Positions 11,022 through 23,700 of a stretch of 64,000 nt of DNA are shown in pieces. The stretch lies in contig JBBPTG010000003.1 in assembly GCA_038093975.1 (NCBI GenBank), positions 868,001 to 932,000 of the forward strand. Direction: 5' to 3'. Source of the DNA: Chalciporus piperatus (Eukaryota > Basidiomycota > Agaricomycetes > Boletales > Boletaceae). Positions within the stretch are counted from its first letter, which is position 1. Every line of letters begins with the position of its first letter. A program made the translations under genes and the position numbers. The notes beneath the pieces were generated by a model, which saw only the letters and a list, made by a program, of their open reading frames with translations, was not told the DNA's origin and made no database searches.

Positions 11022-12186
11022 ATGGATGTGATTCAAGCATTCGAGGATACGTCCATCGAGAAGATCAACATGCCCAGTGAGTTCACTCTGAATATACTCT
11101 AATTCCGCGACGTTGATCGATCGATCGGTGATGCGCTCACCACATTCGCTGGAATGATTAGCGTTGGCTGCGTTGATACCCGTCTTGAACGACAAAAAGG
11201 CAGAAATCGAAAGTATCGAGAGGAAGCAATTCCAGTATGGCAAACGCAACCGACACTATGTGAGTCTCACCCCAGCCTTATCTTCCTCCTGATCGCCTGA
11301 ATGTCACCAGCTCGACGTATACTACCCACCTGCGGCATCTGCGCTAAGCACTCCAGCTGGTAAACTCCCCGTCCTGTTCTTCATCTACGGAGGCGGTTAC
11401 AACACCGGTTCCCGTCGATTACCCGAACCCTACGAAATGGGGTATCGCGCCCTAGGCGCCTTCTTCGCTGCTCGTGGATTCCTGGTCGTCATTCCCGATT
11501 ACCGACTCGTTCCGGAAGTCAAGTTCCCAGCTGCGTCAGAAGATCTCAGGGATGCTGTGTTGTGGGTGGCGAATCACGCGGGGGAGATCGCGGAGGGGTA
11601 TGATGGAGGAAAGGAGTTGGACCCTGGGTGTGTGTTTGTGATGGGACATTCGGCGGGAGCGGCGCATACGTTGGTGATGACGTTGCATCCGCCTTTGCGT
11701 GCCAGTCTTGGGTTAGACCAGGGCGCGGGTGAGGGTGGGGAGGAGGAATCGGAGGGTACAAAGGCGGGACTCAAGTTGCGGGGACTGGTGCTGAACGGGA
11801 GTCCGTGGTTTTTCAGCGTCAAAGGGGAATCCTTTGTCACGAGCGGACCTGTCAAGTTTTATTTCGGTGGGGAAGCGCAACAAAAGGAAAGACAGCCTCG
11901 AGCGTTGTGGACTGCGTTGCCTGATGAAGGCGTACGTACGTTCCCGGATGTGATGTTGATTCAGGCGGAGAGGGAGCCGGGTTGGTTGTTGGATGAGACG
12001 AGGGAACCGATGGAGAGGGAGATGAGGGAGAGGATGAAGAGTGTTGGGAGGGAAATTGGGGGGACTTATGTTGCGATGGGACATAATCATGTGAGTGTGA
12101 ATTGGGCGTTGGGGACGGGGGACGAGCAGGCGGAGAAGTGGGGGTGTGATACCGTCGCGTGGTTGAAGGAGAGAATTGGATCGTAG
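11022..12186 (+). CDS. alpha/beta-hydrolase fold esterase (HSL/carboxylesterase-like)
   Basis: Three exons, 11022-11076, 11162-11259 and 11311-12186, give 342 residues. The fold signature is FFIYGGGYNTGS (oxyanion loop, with Tyr-Gly-Gly-Gly where the family usually has His-Gly-Gly-Gly), then VVIPDYRLVPEVKFPAA and the nucleophile elbow GHSAGA. The likely catalytic His is in MGHNHVSVN near the C-terminus; the Asp is probably in GWLLDETREP. No signal peptide or membrane helix is seen, so it is probably intracellular. The substrate cannot be told from sequence; kynurenine-formamidase-like and short-chain carboxylesterases share this pattern. It sits between the protease and the RhoGEF gene without evident functional link. 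The last exon has G-rich third positions compared with its neighbours. Confidence 0.85.
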
Positions 12187-12344
12187 AGCTCGTCAAGAAG
12201 ATTAGATGTTGTGTGGGTCAATCTTATCTAGAGGACTTTGGAGGCTTGCCGAGTTCGATGGTTTGCAAGTTGGAATTCCAAACTTTCATTCTCGATGCTT
12301 ACAACGTTCACTTTTTGCGTCTTACTTTCTTCGAAGAGTCCGCC

Positions 12345-15300
12345 ATGGCTCACCAAAGATCTACGAAACCCAGAGCTAAATCGCGTTCGCCTGCGCCGCT
12401 GCGGACACCGACTACCCCGGGCCAGTTTCTCCCTCCGTCATATTTCGCAGCTGCAGCAGGCGTATCCTACCCTCACAACCGCAACAATGGCAGACCAGAC
12501 GATGGGTTCCCACAGACTCGGACGCCCTCGGCACCCAATGAACCAGACTGGACCTTCCACACCCCCAACCACCACTTCAGCTCTAATACATCATACGATT
12601 CATACCCCAGTCGACCTCCCGAACATTCTCCTCTACCGAACAACCGAAGTCGACGACGAAGTCAGATTGGGGATCTAGGGCTCTTGGAAACGCAACTCCT
12701 TCCAACGCTGAGCGATACCATCGACCGTATGACGAGACCACCTTCTCAGACGATGTCAACCTCGCCCTTTCGTCCTGGCTCAGCAGAGTATATGACAGGC
12801 GTTGCGCGTACTCCTTCGTGCTCCTCGCAGAGTAGCTCCGCGTACTCTGGAAGGAGCGAACCCTACTATCCCGCACAGATGCCCATGCCCATGGTTCAAG
12901 CAACGTCCGTCAGGCAACCACCGCTCGCCTCACCGTCCGTTGCACGTCCACCACCTGAACAAACGCCGTTGACGGGACGTTCTATGTCCAAATTCAACCC
13001 TAAATCGATACTCAAATCACCTCATGTACATTCTGACCAACATCTACAAGTTCGACAAACCCACTTGGAAGACGTTCATGTCAGTAGCGCCGAGCAGCCT
13101 CGAAAGGCCGGCCGAAGTCCCGTCCCAAGACCAGTGGAGTCGATTTCGTCGGAGAGTAGGACAATGGAGCAGCAGCGGCAGGCGCCAGTCTCTCTGAGGC
13201 CAAAAAACGACAATTTGTCTCGCATTGGCAGGGCGCGTTCGCGGACTGACCCTGGCACCTTACCGAAAGGTCTACCTTCAAATCATGGCAAGAGCACTCA
13301 ACAACAATCAGGCCAGCAGCCGTCGGGTATACCACGCAGGGTTGGGATACCGCCTAGCCCTGCGATCTCTCGGCCTTCGACAAACGTCACCCGACCCTTG
13401 GATAGTGGATCCGACGCAGGGACAGCACGTTCGGCCCAACGTGAACAACGGCGTCTTTTTGTCACCAACGCGGACATAGCGTCGTCCTCGAGCACGGACA
13501 GTCCAGGTGCCATGGCTTATATCAAGCAAAAAGTGCTTGCGCGGACCGACTCACAATCATCGACTGAGAGTCAACTTCGGCCTCCACGGTTTGGTCTTGG
13601 ATTGGGATTATCTGGCGTCAACGAGTCCAAGGGCTCGGTTGTCCCTTCGCCGAGAGGGCCAGCGAAGACACCGAGGGAAGAGTCATCTTTGCGCCGCACG
13701 AACAGTCCGAGAAACGAGAGAACCCACCGCGATAGGTCACCCTCCTCAAAAACCAGGACCGACTTTGGTGAAGGACAACGTAGACATCGAGAGTTGGTCT
13801 CGCTGATGAACGGTGATGCGAGCGAATCCAGCGGAGTCGACTCCCCAGCGGAAAGTATCGGTCCTAGTGGTTCCGAGCGGTCCGACACACCATATCTCGC
13901 ATCTGATGGATCTGGGAGCTCTCTCCGATCCGCATTCGACGACTCTGGATCTGAATATTCACCGACAGAGGAACGTGACAAAGAGGCCCTACGACGTCCT
14001 TCCACGCGCTGGTCAAACGAGGCTGGTCAAACGCGAACGAAAGTCAGGGTACGCCAAGGCCGCAACGGCCTTCCCCGTGACGATAGTGGTGAAGTGAATT
14101 TGATTCTCGACTGCGATCTCGGATTCTCATGTCTTACTACCAGAGCCTCCAATACAGGTGGATGACCAGCACACTCCCAAAGCATCATCAACTCCATCGT
14201 TCTTTCATCAACCAAAGGGTCATAAGCGAGGTTATGCAATTGTCCAGTCACCCAGCGAGGAATCTACGGAGACTGATTCGTCGTCGAGTCTCGCTACGGA
14301 GGATGAAGCACCGCAGGAGACTCGGCCTACTCCTGAGCGGTACTCTTCAGAGCTGTCACGCATAATGACAGTTTCGAACGCTATAGAAGCACGACAAAGA
14401 CAAGCGTTTGGTATCGATCCACATTTGAACGTTGGAGACCAGCAACTTGGATCCCCTGAGCTCCCTCACTCAGACAGCAACTTGTCGTCGGTTGGAGGCG
14501 ACATATGGCAAGGCGAATACGACGAACTTGATACGGGTTCAATACTGCAACAACCGAGTCGAGTTGTCGATTCTGACAAAAGGGCACATCGAGAAAAACA
14601 GTCATCCATCGACCGGGATTCGCTGTTTTCTGCTCAAACGCACTCAAGCATATCCCAGGAGTCGTTCTACTCAACGCAAAACTCTTCCATGCGAGGTTCA
14701 ATGGCACGCGAGTCTCTTCCACCTATACCTACGGCCCATGAGCAGCAACGGCAAGTCTTTGAGCGACATGTCTTGGACTCCTACGGCGACGACGAGGCTC
14801 TGCGACAACGATTAGTCTGGGAACTTGTTGAATCAGAAGACAACTTCGTGATGCAGCTGCAAAACATGGTTCAACTCTTCATCTCCCCGCTGCGAGTCAG
14901 GGACACCAGAATGTGGGTGTCTGGCATCCCAAGCGACGTTGCGAAACTCTTTGACTGGCTGGACGACATCGTGCGTGTACACGCCCAACTCTCTTCCGCA
15001 CTGGCTGCTCGACAAATCGTGGACCATCCGAGGTTGCAAGCTATCAGCGAAGTTTTCCGGGGCTTCATACCGAGACTCGAAATTTACCAACCCTACCTCG
15101 TCAAACTGGAATTCGTCGCATCGGTGATTGACAGCCTCATCCACGAGGGCAAGAACGACTTTGGCGACTTCATACGATTACAGGAGGCTTCGGAACGCTG
15201 TCAAGGGTGGACCCTCGAGAAATACTTGATCGAACCCGTCAATCGGCTGGCGCGCTATCCCGAAGTGTTCAGGGCAAGTGTTGATTTGGTCCTTGGGTAT

Positions 15301-16452
15301 CCTCACTGACTTGGTCGCTATAGCGGTTGCTGCAGTTGACGCCAAAGTCTCATCCTGATTATATGTCGACGCTTTCGCTTTATCATGCCGCGAAGTTGAC
15401 GATTCGGGCGCTTAGTGAGGTCAAGGATCGCGAGGATGCGTACGAACTTGTGAAGATGGCTTGTTCTGGGATCAAAGGCATTTCTTCGAACCATCTAACT
15501 CATCGGGAACGGCGCCTCCTCATCCGTGGATCGTTCACATGCGTCGAGGTAAGCAACGATGACGAGATTGGCGCGTTCGAACCACCATCGGCGTATCAAT
15601 CTCCATCGCGAACCGAGGTACCTCCGGATCAACGAGCCCGACGATCTGAGAAGCTGTCCAAAGCAATCAAAGACTGGCGAGGCCGATCGAATTCTATCAA
15701 GTCGACAGCGTCGACGGTGGCCTCGTTTAGCACGGCACCGTCGAGTTTCGACGTACATGTGGGGCAGCGAGCGATGGGGACGCCTGTGGTTCGTGTTGAG
15801 TCCGAGCCGGTGGAGGTGGAGGTGTTCGTCTTCACGGATATGATGCTGCTGGTGTCTCCTGCTCTTTCTGATTCGGACCGACATCATGGGGATGAGGGAT
15901 GTAACCTGGTGCCTCTTGAGAGGTTTGGGTTATCAAGACTTGTGTCTGTGCTTGACGAGATGGGTGAGTCTTTTGGTCGTCGTTGGTCGCACTCACTCCT
16001 ATTCCTATTTTCATTGAACAGATCGCCGCGCTTGCATCACACTCGATCTCTCACCGCTAACTAGCGATGCACTCGAAGCAGGCCGCGCCCATTCCACTGG
16101 GCCCGTCGTCACCATCTCGCTCTCGCAACGTCCTGGAAACGACAAAACTCCCCCACTCAGTGAATGGCTTTCATTTCTGCGCCAGTCTTGCCAATACACC
16201 CTACGTTCCCTATCCTCGCTCAGCCTTACGAGCGTACTCGTCAACGGTGCCGCCGCAGACGCCGACGCTCAGAAACCCGTGCTCTCTCTCCTTTCAGCGG
16301 GTTTACCGTTCCCCAAGAGTCCCTCGATGCAGATCGAAGAGTTTGAGAGTGGATGGGGGAGTGATTCCGAGCAACAGGAAAGGGAAGAACGGGGGTGGTG
16401 GTCGAAACGGTTCCATGAAGTGTTTTCGGAGCTTAGTCTGCTTCAGTGTTAA
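12345..16452 (+). CDS. Rho guanine-nucleotide exchange factor (DH-PH)
   Basis: Exons: 12345-14093 (or to 14088), 14158 (or 14144)-15273, 15324-15963, 16022-16452; about 1311 residues. The first ~790 residues are Ser/Pro/Arg-rich and disordered, including a FGLGLGLSG stretch. A Dbl-homology domain follows at about 797-1010 (LVWELVESEDNFVMQL at the start, LIEPVNRLARYPEVFRRLLQLTPKSHPDY near the end in two pieces), then a PH-like domain (ERRLLIRGSFTCVEV ... VEVFVFTDMMLLVS) and a short acidic/aromatic tail ending FSELSLLQC. DH domains load GTP on Rho/Cdc42/Rac-type GTPases for polarity and wall synthesis. The intron 15274-15323 is GC-AG (AGG|GCAAGT...TATAG); no GT site gives the conserved reading. 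The first intron has two equally good splice solutions. Confidence 0.88.
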
Positions 16453-18221
16453 AGGACGTGCTCAAAGGAGGGGCGCAATGTTTCATAACTCGAATGTATA
16501 GTTGTCGATGAGGCTAGTCGACTGTTACAGAAACTTGTATATTGATTATTGAATGCATTATCGAGATTGAATAGTGCTGCTTTGGCCCGGTCAGGGATTC
16601 AATTATTGCCTGCAAAGTTCCAGTGACGGACATGGACGGGGGATCATCGCAAGGGAGCGCGTAAGCCACCTAGCGAAACTCCCAGGTCCAACAACTTCTC
16701 AATGTACGTTTTCATGATTATAGTTTTCTACTGCCAAACTTATATGTGGTGGTATGGTGGTACGTGGCTGCGGACAATCAAATTCTCGTTTGATGCCAGC
16801 GGGAAGGAGTGTAGGATCACTCAGGTTGGTTCGGAATGTTCTGGCCAATACCCACTTTCCTTTTGCATTTGACGCTGTAAGCGGAAGGATTTGTCAGTGC
16901 TCACTGCACTCTCTGAGGACCGTGTTGATCTCAGTGAGCTCAAGGTGCTGGAGCTTCGCTAGTGACTTGTAGTACTTCACGTCCGCGTGTCTTGTACCAG
17001 AGGCTGAGTACGTGCCAACTCGGACTCGGATTGCAGAGCACGAAAATAGAATACATAATTTATGGTTCTTCCAGATTGGCAGCGATATCACGGGCACGCA
17101 TTCGCGACTTCCCTCGCCCATCCCACAACCTTGTCTTCCAAGCGGTTCCGCTCCCTCTCTGCCCTCTTCTCCACAACTTTTCTCCAAACTTCCTCTCGCA
17201 TGTCTGGTGGATATGCCAGTAACCAGAAGGGGTCGGGGTAGTCGAGGCCGTCGCCTGTGCGGTCCCTGTTCGCGCGTCTAGCAGCGCGCTCTTCCTGTCT
17301 CTGATCTCGGGCGCAGTCGTGGCCATGATGGGCAGCGGGATTATTTCTATTAAGCCGACATAGAAACCCACTACTAAAAAAGGTAACCCAGCGGCACAAC
17401 GCTAATCGGAAGATCGCCTGTCTTACCATCTCAGTGGTACTCAAATACTCCCTGGCGGGGTCACAGTGGGGTCAAAGCTAAGAAACAGGACGAAGAGAGG
17501 GATCAGAACTATTGCCCTGGGGCAGTGGAAAGAGGTCATACCTATAACCAGGATGAGGGACTGCTTGGACCTCAGCTGAGAAAGCGAATTAGGATGTTCC
17601 CCTCGAAGCACACCTAAACGGGGTGGGACCAACTTCAACTTTTATACACAGGCGGCAACTACACAACTCAACTGGCACCGAATTGCACACATCGCCCATG
17701 CATTCCACTGTCTTCGTTTGACATGCCCATACGCCATATGGTGCAGGCCGAAAAGCCGGGGCCAAGTCGGAGACCAATGGCAAATCAGCAAACTGCATGA
17801 TGAGTCCATTACGAGTGGCAAACAGTGTGCATCGATGAACAAAGAGATCATGCTGCTCCGCAGAGAGCCTTACTGCCTCCCACCACCAACTCACTGTAAC
17901 ATTGGAGCACTCCTTCTCAACTTCTTCTGGGAGGAAAAGCGACCGAAGTGGTGGTGTAAGTTTGCGCCGTTCACTGAGAGGGCCACATGACAGGTCACAA
18001 CACTCGGAGCACTGGGACCGCTGAAGAACCTCTCCCAAAAATAGGAGCCTGGGCTTGTCGTACCCATATTTGCTCGTGTGAGAAGATGAAGATCTCAGAC
18101 CCAGGCCTCCGATATGGCACGGGATCCCTTGCAGACACTTAGACTTGAAGCCAAATAGCAACTGATAACTGTATCATCCTGCGACCCTCTGACAATCATT
18201 CTCGATATCTGCCAGTGAACA
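16453..18221. other. intergenic, 1.8 kb, weak coding hints only
   Basis: No gene can be modelled. A possible remnant on the minus strand (17088-17330) is listed separately. A longer minus-strand frame around 17589-18161 lacks an ATG and family motifs and was not accepted. Confidence 0.5.
17088..17330 (-). pseudogene. possible remnant of a small charged protein
   Basis: On the minus strand an ATG at about 17326 opens MATTAPEIRDRKSALLDA, while a different frame over the following bases reads DYPDPFWLLAYPPDMREEVW and then a Lys/Arg/Glu-rich helix ending in NACP before a stop at 17088. Both halves look protein-like but lie in different frames with no usable intron between them, which suggests a frameshifted relic or an exon arrangement I cannot solve. 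I do not recognise the family. Confidence 0.22.
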
Positions 18222-19209
18222 ATGGTTCTGTAAGTGGTGACAACCCCCAAAAAACTGTTATTACTAACCCATCTGGAAAACAGGTCACCTGATGCGAACA
18301 AACTCAGTCTTCCCTCTGGATTGAGATTGCATGTGGAGCATACCTCGCCACCTTCGGACGTAACACCCACACTGACACCTATCCTGTTCATCCATGGGCT
18401 AGGTGGTACAGGCGCCACCATCGGACCTGTCATAGAAGCTTCTAGTCTGGCCACCACATGTTAGATCATTGTATTCGACCTAGAAGGGCATGGTTTGAGT
18501 CCGTTGAGCGGTAATGAAACAACAATCGTCAACTACACGGAAAGTGCGAGGGAGGTGCTCGACGCACATGGGGTTGAGAAAGCAATCATGATGGGGCATT
18601 CGTTGGGTGGAGTATGCCCAATCTGCATCAAGTGGCTAAACGTCAGGCTCAACAACAGTGTAGATCATCGCAACGACTCTTGCTTCAACTTATCCTGAGA
18701 GGGTCACAAAATTAAGTGAGTAAGCACCCAACACAAAAAATATGGCAGATGAATAATATAAACCAGTTCTTCTCGATGCTACTAAGCAACTGGGGGAAGA
18801 GCACGTGAAGGTCGTGCTAGCTCGGGCAGTCGCTGTACGCAAGGATGGGATGATTGCCCTAGCGGACGTGATATCCACCAACGGAATGTCGCAACACTCG
18901 CCAGCAACATCGTCACTTGCCCGCCACTTTTTCCGGGCTGTAATCCTCAATAGCCCCGTAGAAGGATATGCACTTGCGTGTGAGGCGGTGAGCAGGGCAA
19001 CCGATCCGCACTACGCGAGGATTGAGGCGGATACGTTAATCTTGTCGGGGGAGGAAGACAAAACATCCTCCAAGGAGGTTGTGGAGGTTGTGGAGAAACA
19101 TATTCCCAAGGCCAGAGCGATCAGGCTTAAGGATATAGGCCACTTGCTCATTGCGGAAGATGTCGAGGGCGTTGCGCGAGAGATCAAAGAGTTCATAAAA
19201 GCACACTGA
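18222..19209 (+). pseudogene. alpha/beta hydrolase (3-oxoadipate enol-lactonase-like) with one in-frame TAG
   Basis: Four exons: 18222-18229 (8 nt), 18284-18611, 18664-18715, 18767-19209. Every intron has GT/AG ends and keeps phase, and the frame reads through to a normal stop (276 codons) except for a single TAG at 18462-18464, codon 63. Motifs flank it: PILFIHGLGGTGATIGPV before, and FDLEGHGLSPLSG, the nucleophile GHSLGG (then IIATTLASTYPERVTKL), the acid region TLILSGEEDKTS and the His region KDIGHLLIAE after it. Relatives have an ordinary residue at the TAG, between ATT-C and IIVFDLEG. With all else intact this is a very young pseudogene, a polymorphic null allele, a sequencing error, or a readthrough gene. 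Confidence 0.75.
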
Positions 19210-19465
19210 ATGGTAGAAACGTTACCACGTTCTTGGTTCAGATGAAGGAAATTGGAACATGCAGTAAACTCGTTGCAAGCAACCAATAGCTTGTTACGCA
19301 CTAGATATGCAGTTGGTGATCTTGACTTGATCACCAGCACTTAACGAAAGGCAGACATCCATTGTGCGTGGCAAGGCCGACCACTGGGTTATTAGACAAG
19401 TGCTAAACAAACACCAGCAAACACGTCCTCGACGGCTTGGACACGACCTCGACGTTCTCCACAAC

Positions 19466-20761
19466 ATGTATTCTCCAGCACCAGGGTTCCGTTCACCGTC
19501 GCCGACATTCTCGGAATCATCTCTCAAGTACAACGATGATTCCTCAGAAGGTGAAGTCGGTGACGCGACACCATTGCCACCTGACGAGGCGGCGGGATCA
19601 CCTGGCCCGTCATCAAGGGCGCCAACAGCAGACGCTGGCGCTGACACAGTGACATGTCTTTGGGAAGACTGTGGCATTGTGTTCACTCATCTGCCCACTC
19701 TCATTGAACATATCCACTCCAGTGAGTAACCACCTCGACCTTCTACGCTCATTCCAATGACGTATGGGCGCCAGCGCACATTGGTGTCCACAAGTCAAAT
19801 TATACCTGTGAATGGGCCACCTGTAACCGTCGCGGTCTAGCGCAGACTTCTCGCTTTGCGCTCATCTCGCATATCCGTTCGCACACCGGAGAGAAGCCCT
19901 TCATATGTTCTCGACCAGGCAAGTCCACTTCCTCCCGTGTCTCCATGTATTACCAATCTGACCTCACTAAGAATGTGACAAGTCCTTTACTCGTTCCGAT
20001 GCCCTCGCAAAGCACATGCGCCTACAGCACAACATGCCCCCACCCCCTTCGGGTCGGGGTGGATCTCGCAAACGCAAACGAGGAGATTCACCTCAACCTA
20101 GTCTCTCAAACGCCCCAACAACTGAACCGACTTCTGCGTTTAACACATTCAAAGTCGAACCTCGATCACCGTCCGAGGCTGGTGCACCGGGCGCTGATTA
20201 CTTTGAGAACGCAGCGCCGCCTCAAGAGGTCGAGCATGGCGACGATCTCCTGGACGATGACGACGAAGAGGATGGATTACCACCACATCTTGCTCGTCTT
20301 ATGGATCCACAGACTGGACTTATAATGGGGCGCTCACCCGCGCTTGTGAAGTATGTAATTCAAAAAGCCAAGATGCAGTACGCGTTGGAGACACATACTG
20401 CTCTCATTGAAGAACTAAGGTGAGTCGACCGCCTCGTTCGTGCGAATCCGATACAATGTACACCCAGAATTATACGTACACGAGTACGGGAAGAGAAAAT
20501 GAAGAAGGAAGCGATGCTGGACGACCTCATTAAGACCATGTTTGGGTAGGCCGCCCTCCCCAAGTCATTATTATTGCTCGTTACACTGAACAACCACTCA
20601 GGGACGATCCAGCGGCCCCGCTTGTGCTCACAAACGCGTCTCCACCTACCTATACTCACCAACAACCGCATATGCAACACCCACAACCAACACACTACCA
20701 TCACTACCATCAATCGCACCCACCTCAATACGTGCCGGTACAGTACTCACACTCCCAGTAG
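19466..20761 (+). CDS. C2H2 zinc-finger transcriptional regulator
   Basis: Exons 19466-19721, 19775-19918, 19972-20419, 20468-20545, 20602-20761; 361 residues. Three C2H2 fingers lie at about residues 58-135: CLWEDCGIVF...HIHSTH, CEWATCNRRGLAQ...HIRSH, and, after the linker TGEKPFICSRP, ECDKSFTRSDALAKHM. A basic KRKR stretch (likely nuclear signal), an acidic DDDDEED run and a conserved-looking helical block (ALVKYVIQKAKMQYALETHT) follow, with a His/Gln/Pro-rich tail. It is probably a nuclear DNA-binding regulator; the arrangement resembles fungal Gli/Zap1-like or INO80-associated finger proteins, but I cannot assign an orthologue. Intron 19919-19971 is GC-AG (CCAG|GCAAGT...CTAAG) and its removal restores the third finger exactly. 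Confidence 0.85.
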
Positions 20762-23700
20762 GACGTACATGCTTGCCTTGCGACCTTGTATCTTTGCTGT
20801 CCACTCGCTCTTGTTGTATGTATACTGTCAAATAATAGATCCCACTGAACCGAAATCCCTAGAGGCAGAGCCTCGCTAGACTTGGCAATGATTTCGTGAC
20901 CAAGGGAATATTGCGCTGCTCCTTGCCACGTATACCGCACTGACTATGTACCCTGTGTCCGCCAAGGAGAGGGAAACCATCCAAAGACGGCAACCTCCAC
21001 GAGCAACCGTATCAGATATCCGGAGAGAAATCACTTTCAACCAGATACTCGAACGTAACCATTGGACCACAAAGAACACAAGGTTGGAGCCAGCAGGATC
21101 AACTTACGTACCTCGGTCCGACGGGATCCACATCGGTGATTCGTCAACGGGATTGAGTGAACAGCAAGGAGTGATCGGGGGGAAACGGGGGAAATCTTGA
21201 CGACCGCGGCCACTTCTGTCGCGAGAAAGATCTTCAACGGAGGCCATGGTAGACTCGTCAGCTATACGAGAGCGTAGCAACTGAGCCAGGGGGGGACCGT
21301 GTTATGCAACTTGAAATTATCGAATGGCGGGCTGAGAAAGCTGCTGGATTTCACGAGGAAAACGAACGCTAGAATAATAAATATAGAGCCCGACATCGTG
21401 GGCGTTTGCTGCCAGTTGCTCTCACTCAACACGGATGAAAAGGCTACCTATCTCTGGATATTGCCGTTGATACATATCATCTGAGTACAATCAGCTCTGA
21501 TCAACTTGACCGAGGTTGCATCTGGATCTCGGCTACATTTGTAAGCTGTCAATGATCGGCGAGAAGATGTCAAACATTAGACATTTGGTCTTCGCGTTTC
21601 AACAGATTAGCCTGAGCCTGTGGCAGATCTAACCTGATGTAACACGGGGAGTTGTGCTTAGGAGGAGTTAGGAGGTTGGCTTTGGCTCCACAACGACCTC
21701 CGAGAAACGTGGCTCGCAGGGTAAGCACACCTCCGAAGATTTGTCCAAGATACTACTAATAGTAATCCTGTTCGGGACTGCTGCAACGTGCAAACATTGA
21801 CAGCATAAATCATTCATACCAGCAGCCTTCATTCTTCCCCCCTTTTATGAGCGGTCCTCGCAATGCATATCAATACGCCATATGCTCTACCCTCCATTCA
21901 AATGCTCCATTCCTGCAGATCGTCCATCACCTTTGATTAATACGACGCACGCAACCATTCTAATTTCTCTATCATTGACATTTATCGCGGCGAAAACCGG
22001 GTCCCGAGAAACGTTGACGACAATGATCAATCTCAAGTGAGCCCGTTCTTCCGCCGGTTCCCGCTCCCGGCTCGGAGCAAGTCCATATAGCCAGCAAACG
22101 CAAAGTGAACGTGAAAGTGAGGTGAGCGTATGTACTCAGACTTCAGTACCGTGGATTATCAAGGCAGTACAGTATACGGCAAGCGGCGCGGATAACCCTG
22201 TACACAGGCGGTTCCGAGGGGCCGTCAAGGAGAGCAAACGGTAAACCTGAGGCACAATCAACTCCTTGACGGAAGCGTTATGCCAAGTCGTCATCATGAT
22301 CATGACAAGCGTGAGCAGCACTCACACGCAATGAAACCCTTGCGATGGAATCGGTCAGTTTCAGTCTCAGAAAAGGCTGCGATACTGTTATGGCAAAGTT
22401 CTGTCATCAGACTCCAGAGTTTGGCTTTCGTGTGACGTTTCAACTTCTCTTGTAGGTTTGTTTGTGTTCGACTACCTACTTAATGATGCTCTTGCGCCGA
22501 TAGGAAGGATTCGTGGAACTCCGCGGGGCGCTGTGGACCTGAGATGATATGAGGTGAGATGATGGCTTCCCGCGAATTCACAACGACACCTCTCCATATG
22601 TTGCCGGTCCTCAGTTGGAGGACAACTTATCATTGGAAAACCGCGAGATTCAGATCAAGGAGCCCTTAGATCCACCTACGAACCGATCACACAAGGCAAA
22701 CTGTGAATGCCGTAGGGTCCATTGCGAGGGTACCGGCTGCCGTATCTTATAAGGGAGCCATTCCCCAACGCGTGGATTTCGGAGAGGGTTCAGTACAACA
22801 TTGCGGTAAATGAGCGGGCTGGGCGACTGCTGGGCGGCGAAGGGAAGGGACAACGACGACTAGTGCGGGAACAACGAACGTCAATGCCTAATGTGTTCGC
22901 TGGTTCTCGGGTGCCGTCTCCGTTCGGGAGGGCGCAAAACGCCACTCGTGGACACATCGTGGTTGGAAGACTTCGCGGACTGGGAAGTGATGCTAAATAC
23001 GGTAGGTCCGTTGACCATCTCCTTTTTCGATATGACGGAGGCATCATATAGTGTTAATGTGAACAGGTACGTGGGCGCGAGGCAAACAAATGGAGTCTTC
23101 CCTATCTGTCCAATGGCAAAGAAAGAGCTGAAAGGTGACAATAAAGCAGGTTAGCTCCCGTGATTACAGGACATTGAGTTACCTTTCACTGTACGCCGAC
23201 CCAGGATAGCAAAATGAATGATAGAGTTGATAGTCCGAAATCGAGAATGGAGATAAGATTGAAGGCGACGGTCACTGGCATACCAGGAAGGTTCAAGGGG
23301 AAGTTCGATAACGGTGAGAATCTCAACTCCCATCATTCTGGTCTCGAATGTTGCCTGCGATCCATTACATGTCAACCACTAGAGAGACTCGGAGACCTGT
23401 GCTATCAAGCTCCGTGTTATCCCTCCACCTCAGTGGAGTGTGCAGAGGATAGATCCCGTAGGTCATATGAGCGATTTAATCAAACGGCCAAGGGGAAATG
23501 GGTCGTCGGTGACTTTTATGTAACTGCATTCCAGAACTTCTTGAAACTGAGAACTTTGATGTCGACAAGGAAAGGCCATATTAGATGCCGTCCAGCGGAG
23601 TGACATTGGTCGGTCGAGATCTTGATACCGGTCGATGATGATTGCGGGTGTGATAAGCTCGATGGAACAGATCGGCATGGAGATACGTGGTCTTTCTCGA

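Noticed and set aside
17589..18161. 190-codon open frame on the minus strand, Cys-rich
   Set aside because: Opens at TTG, its first ATG is far inside, no family motif, no splice partner; overlaps other random frames.
23214..23603. 129-codon frame in the gene-free region
   Set aside because: Random-looking sequence; an equally long frame exists on the opposite strand; no motif.
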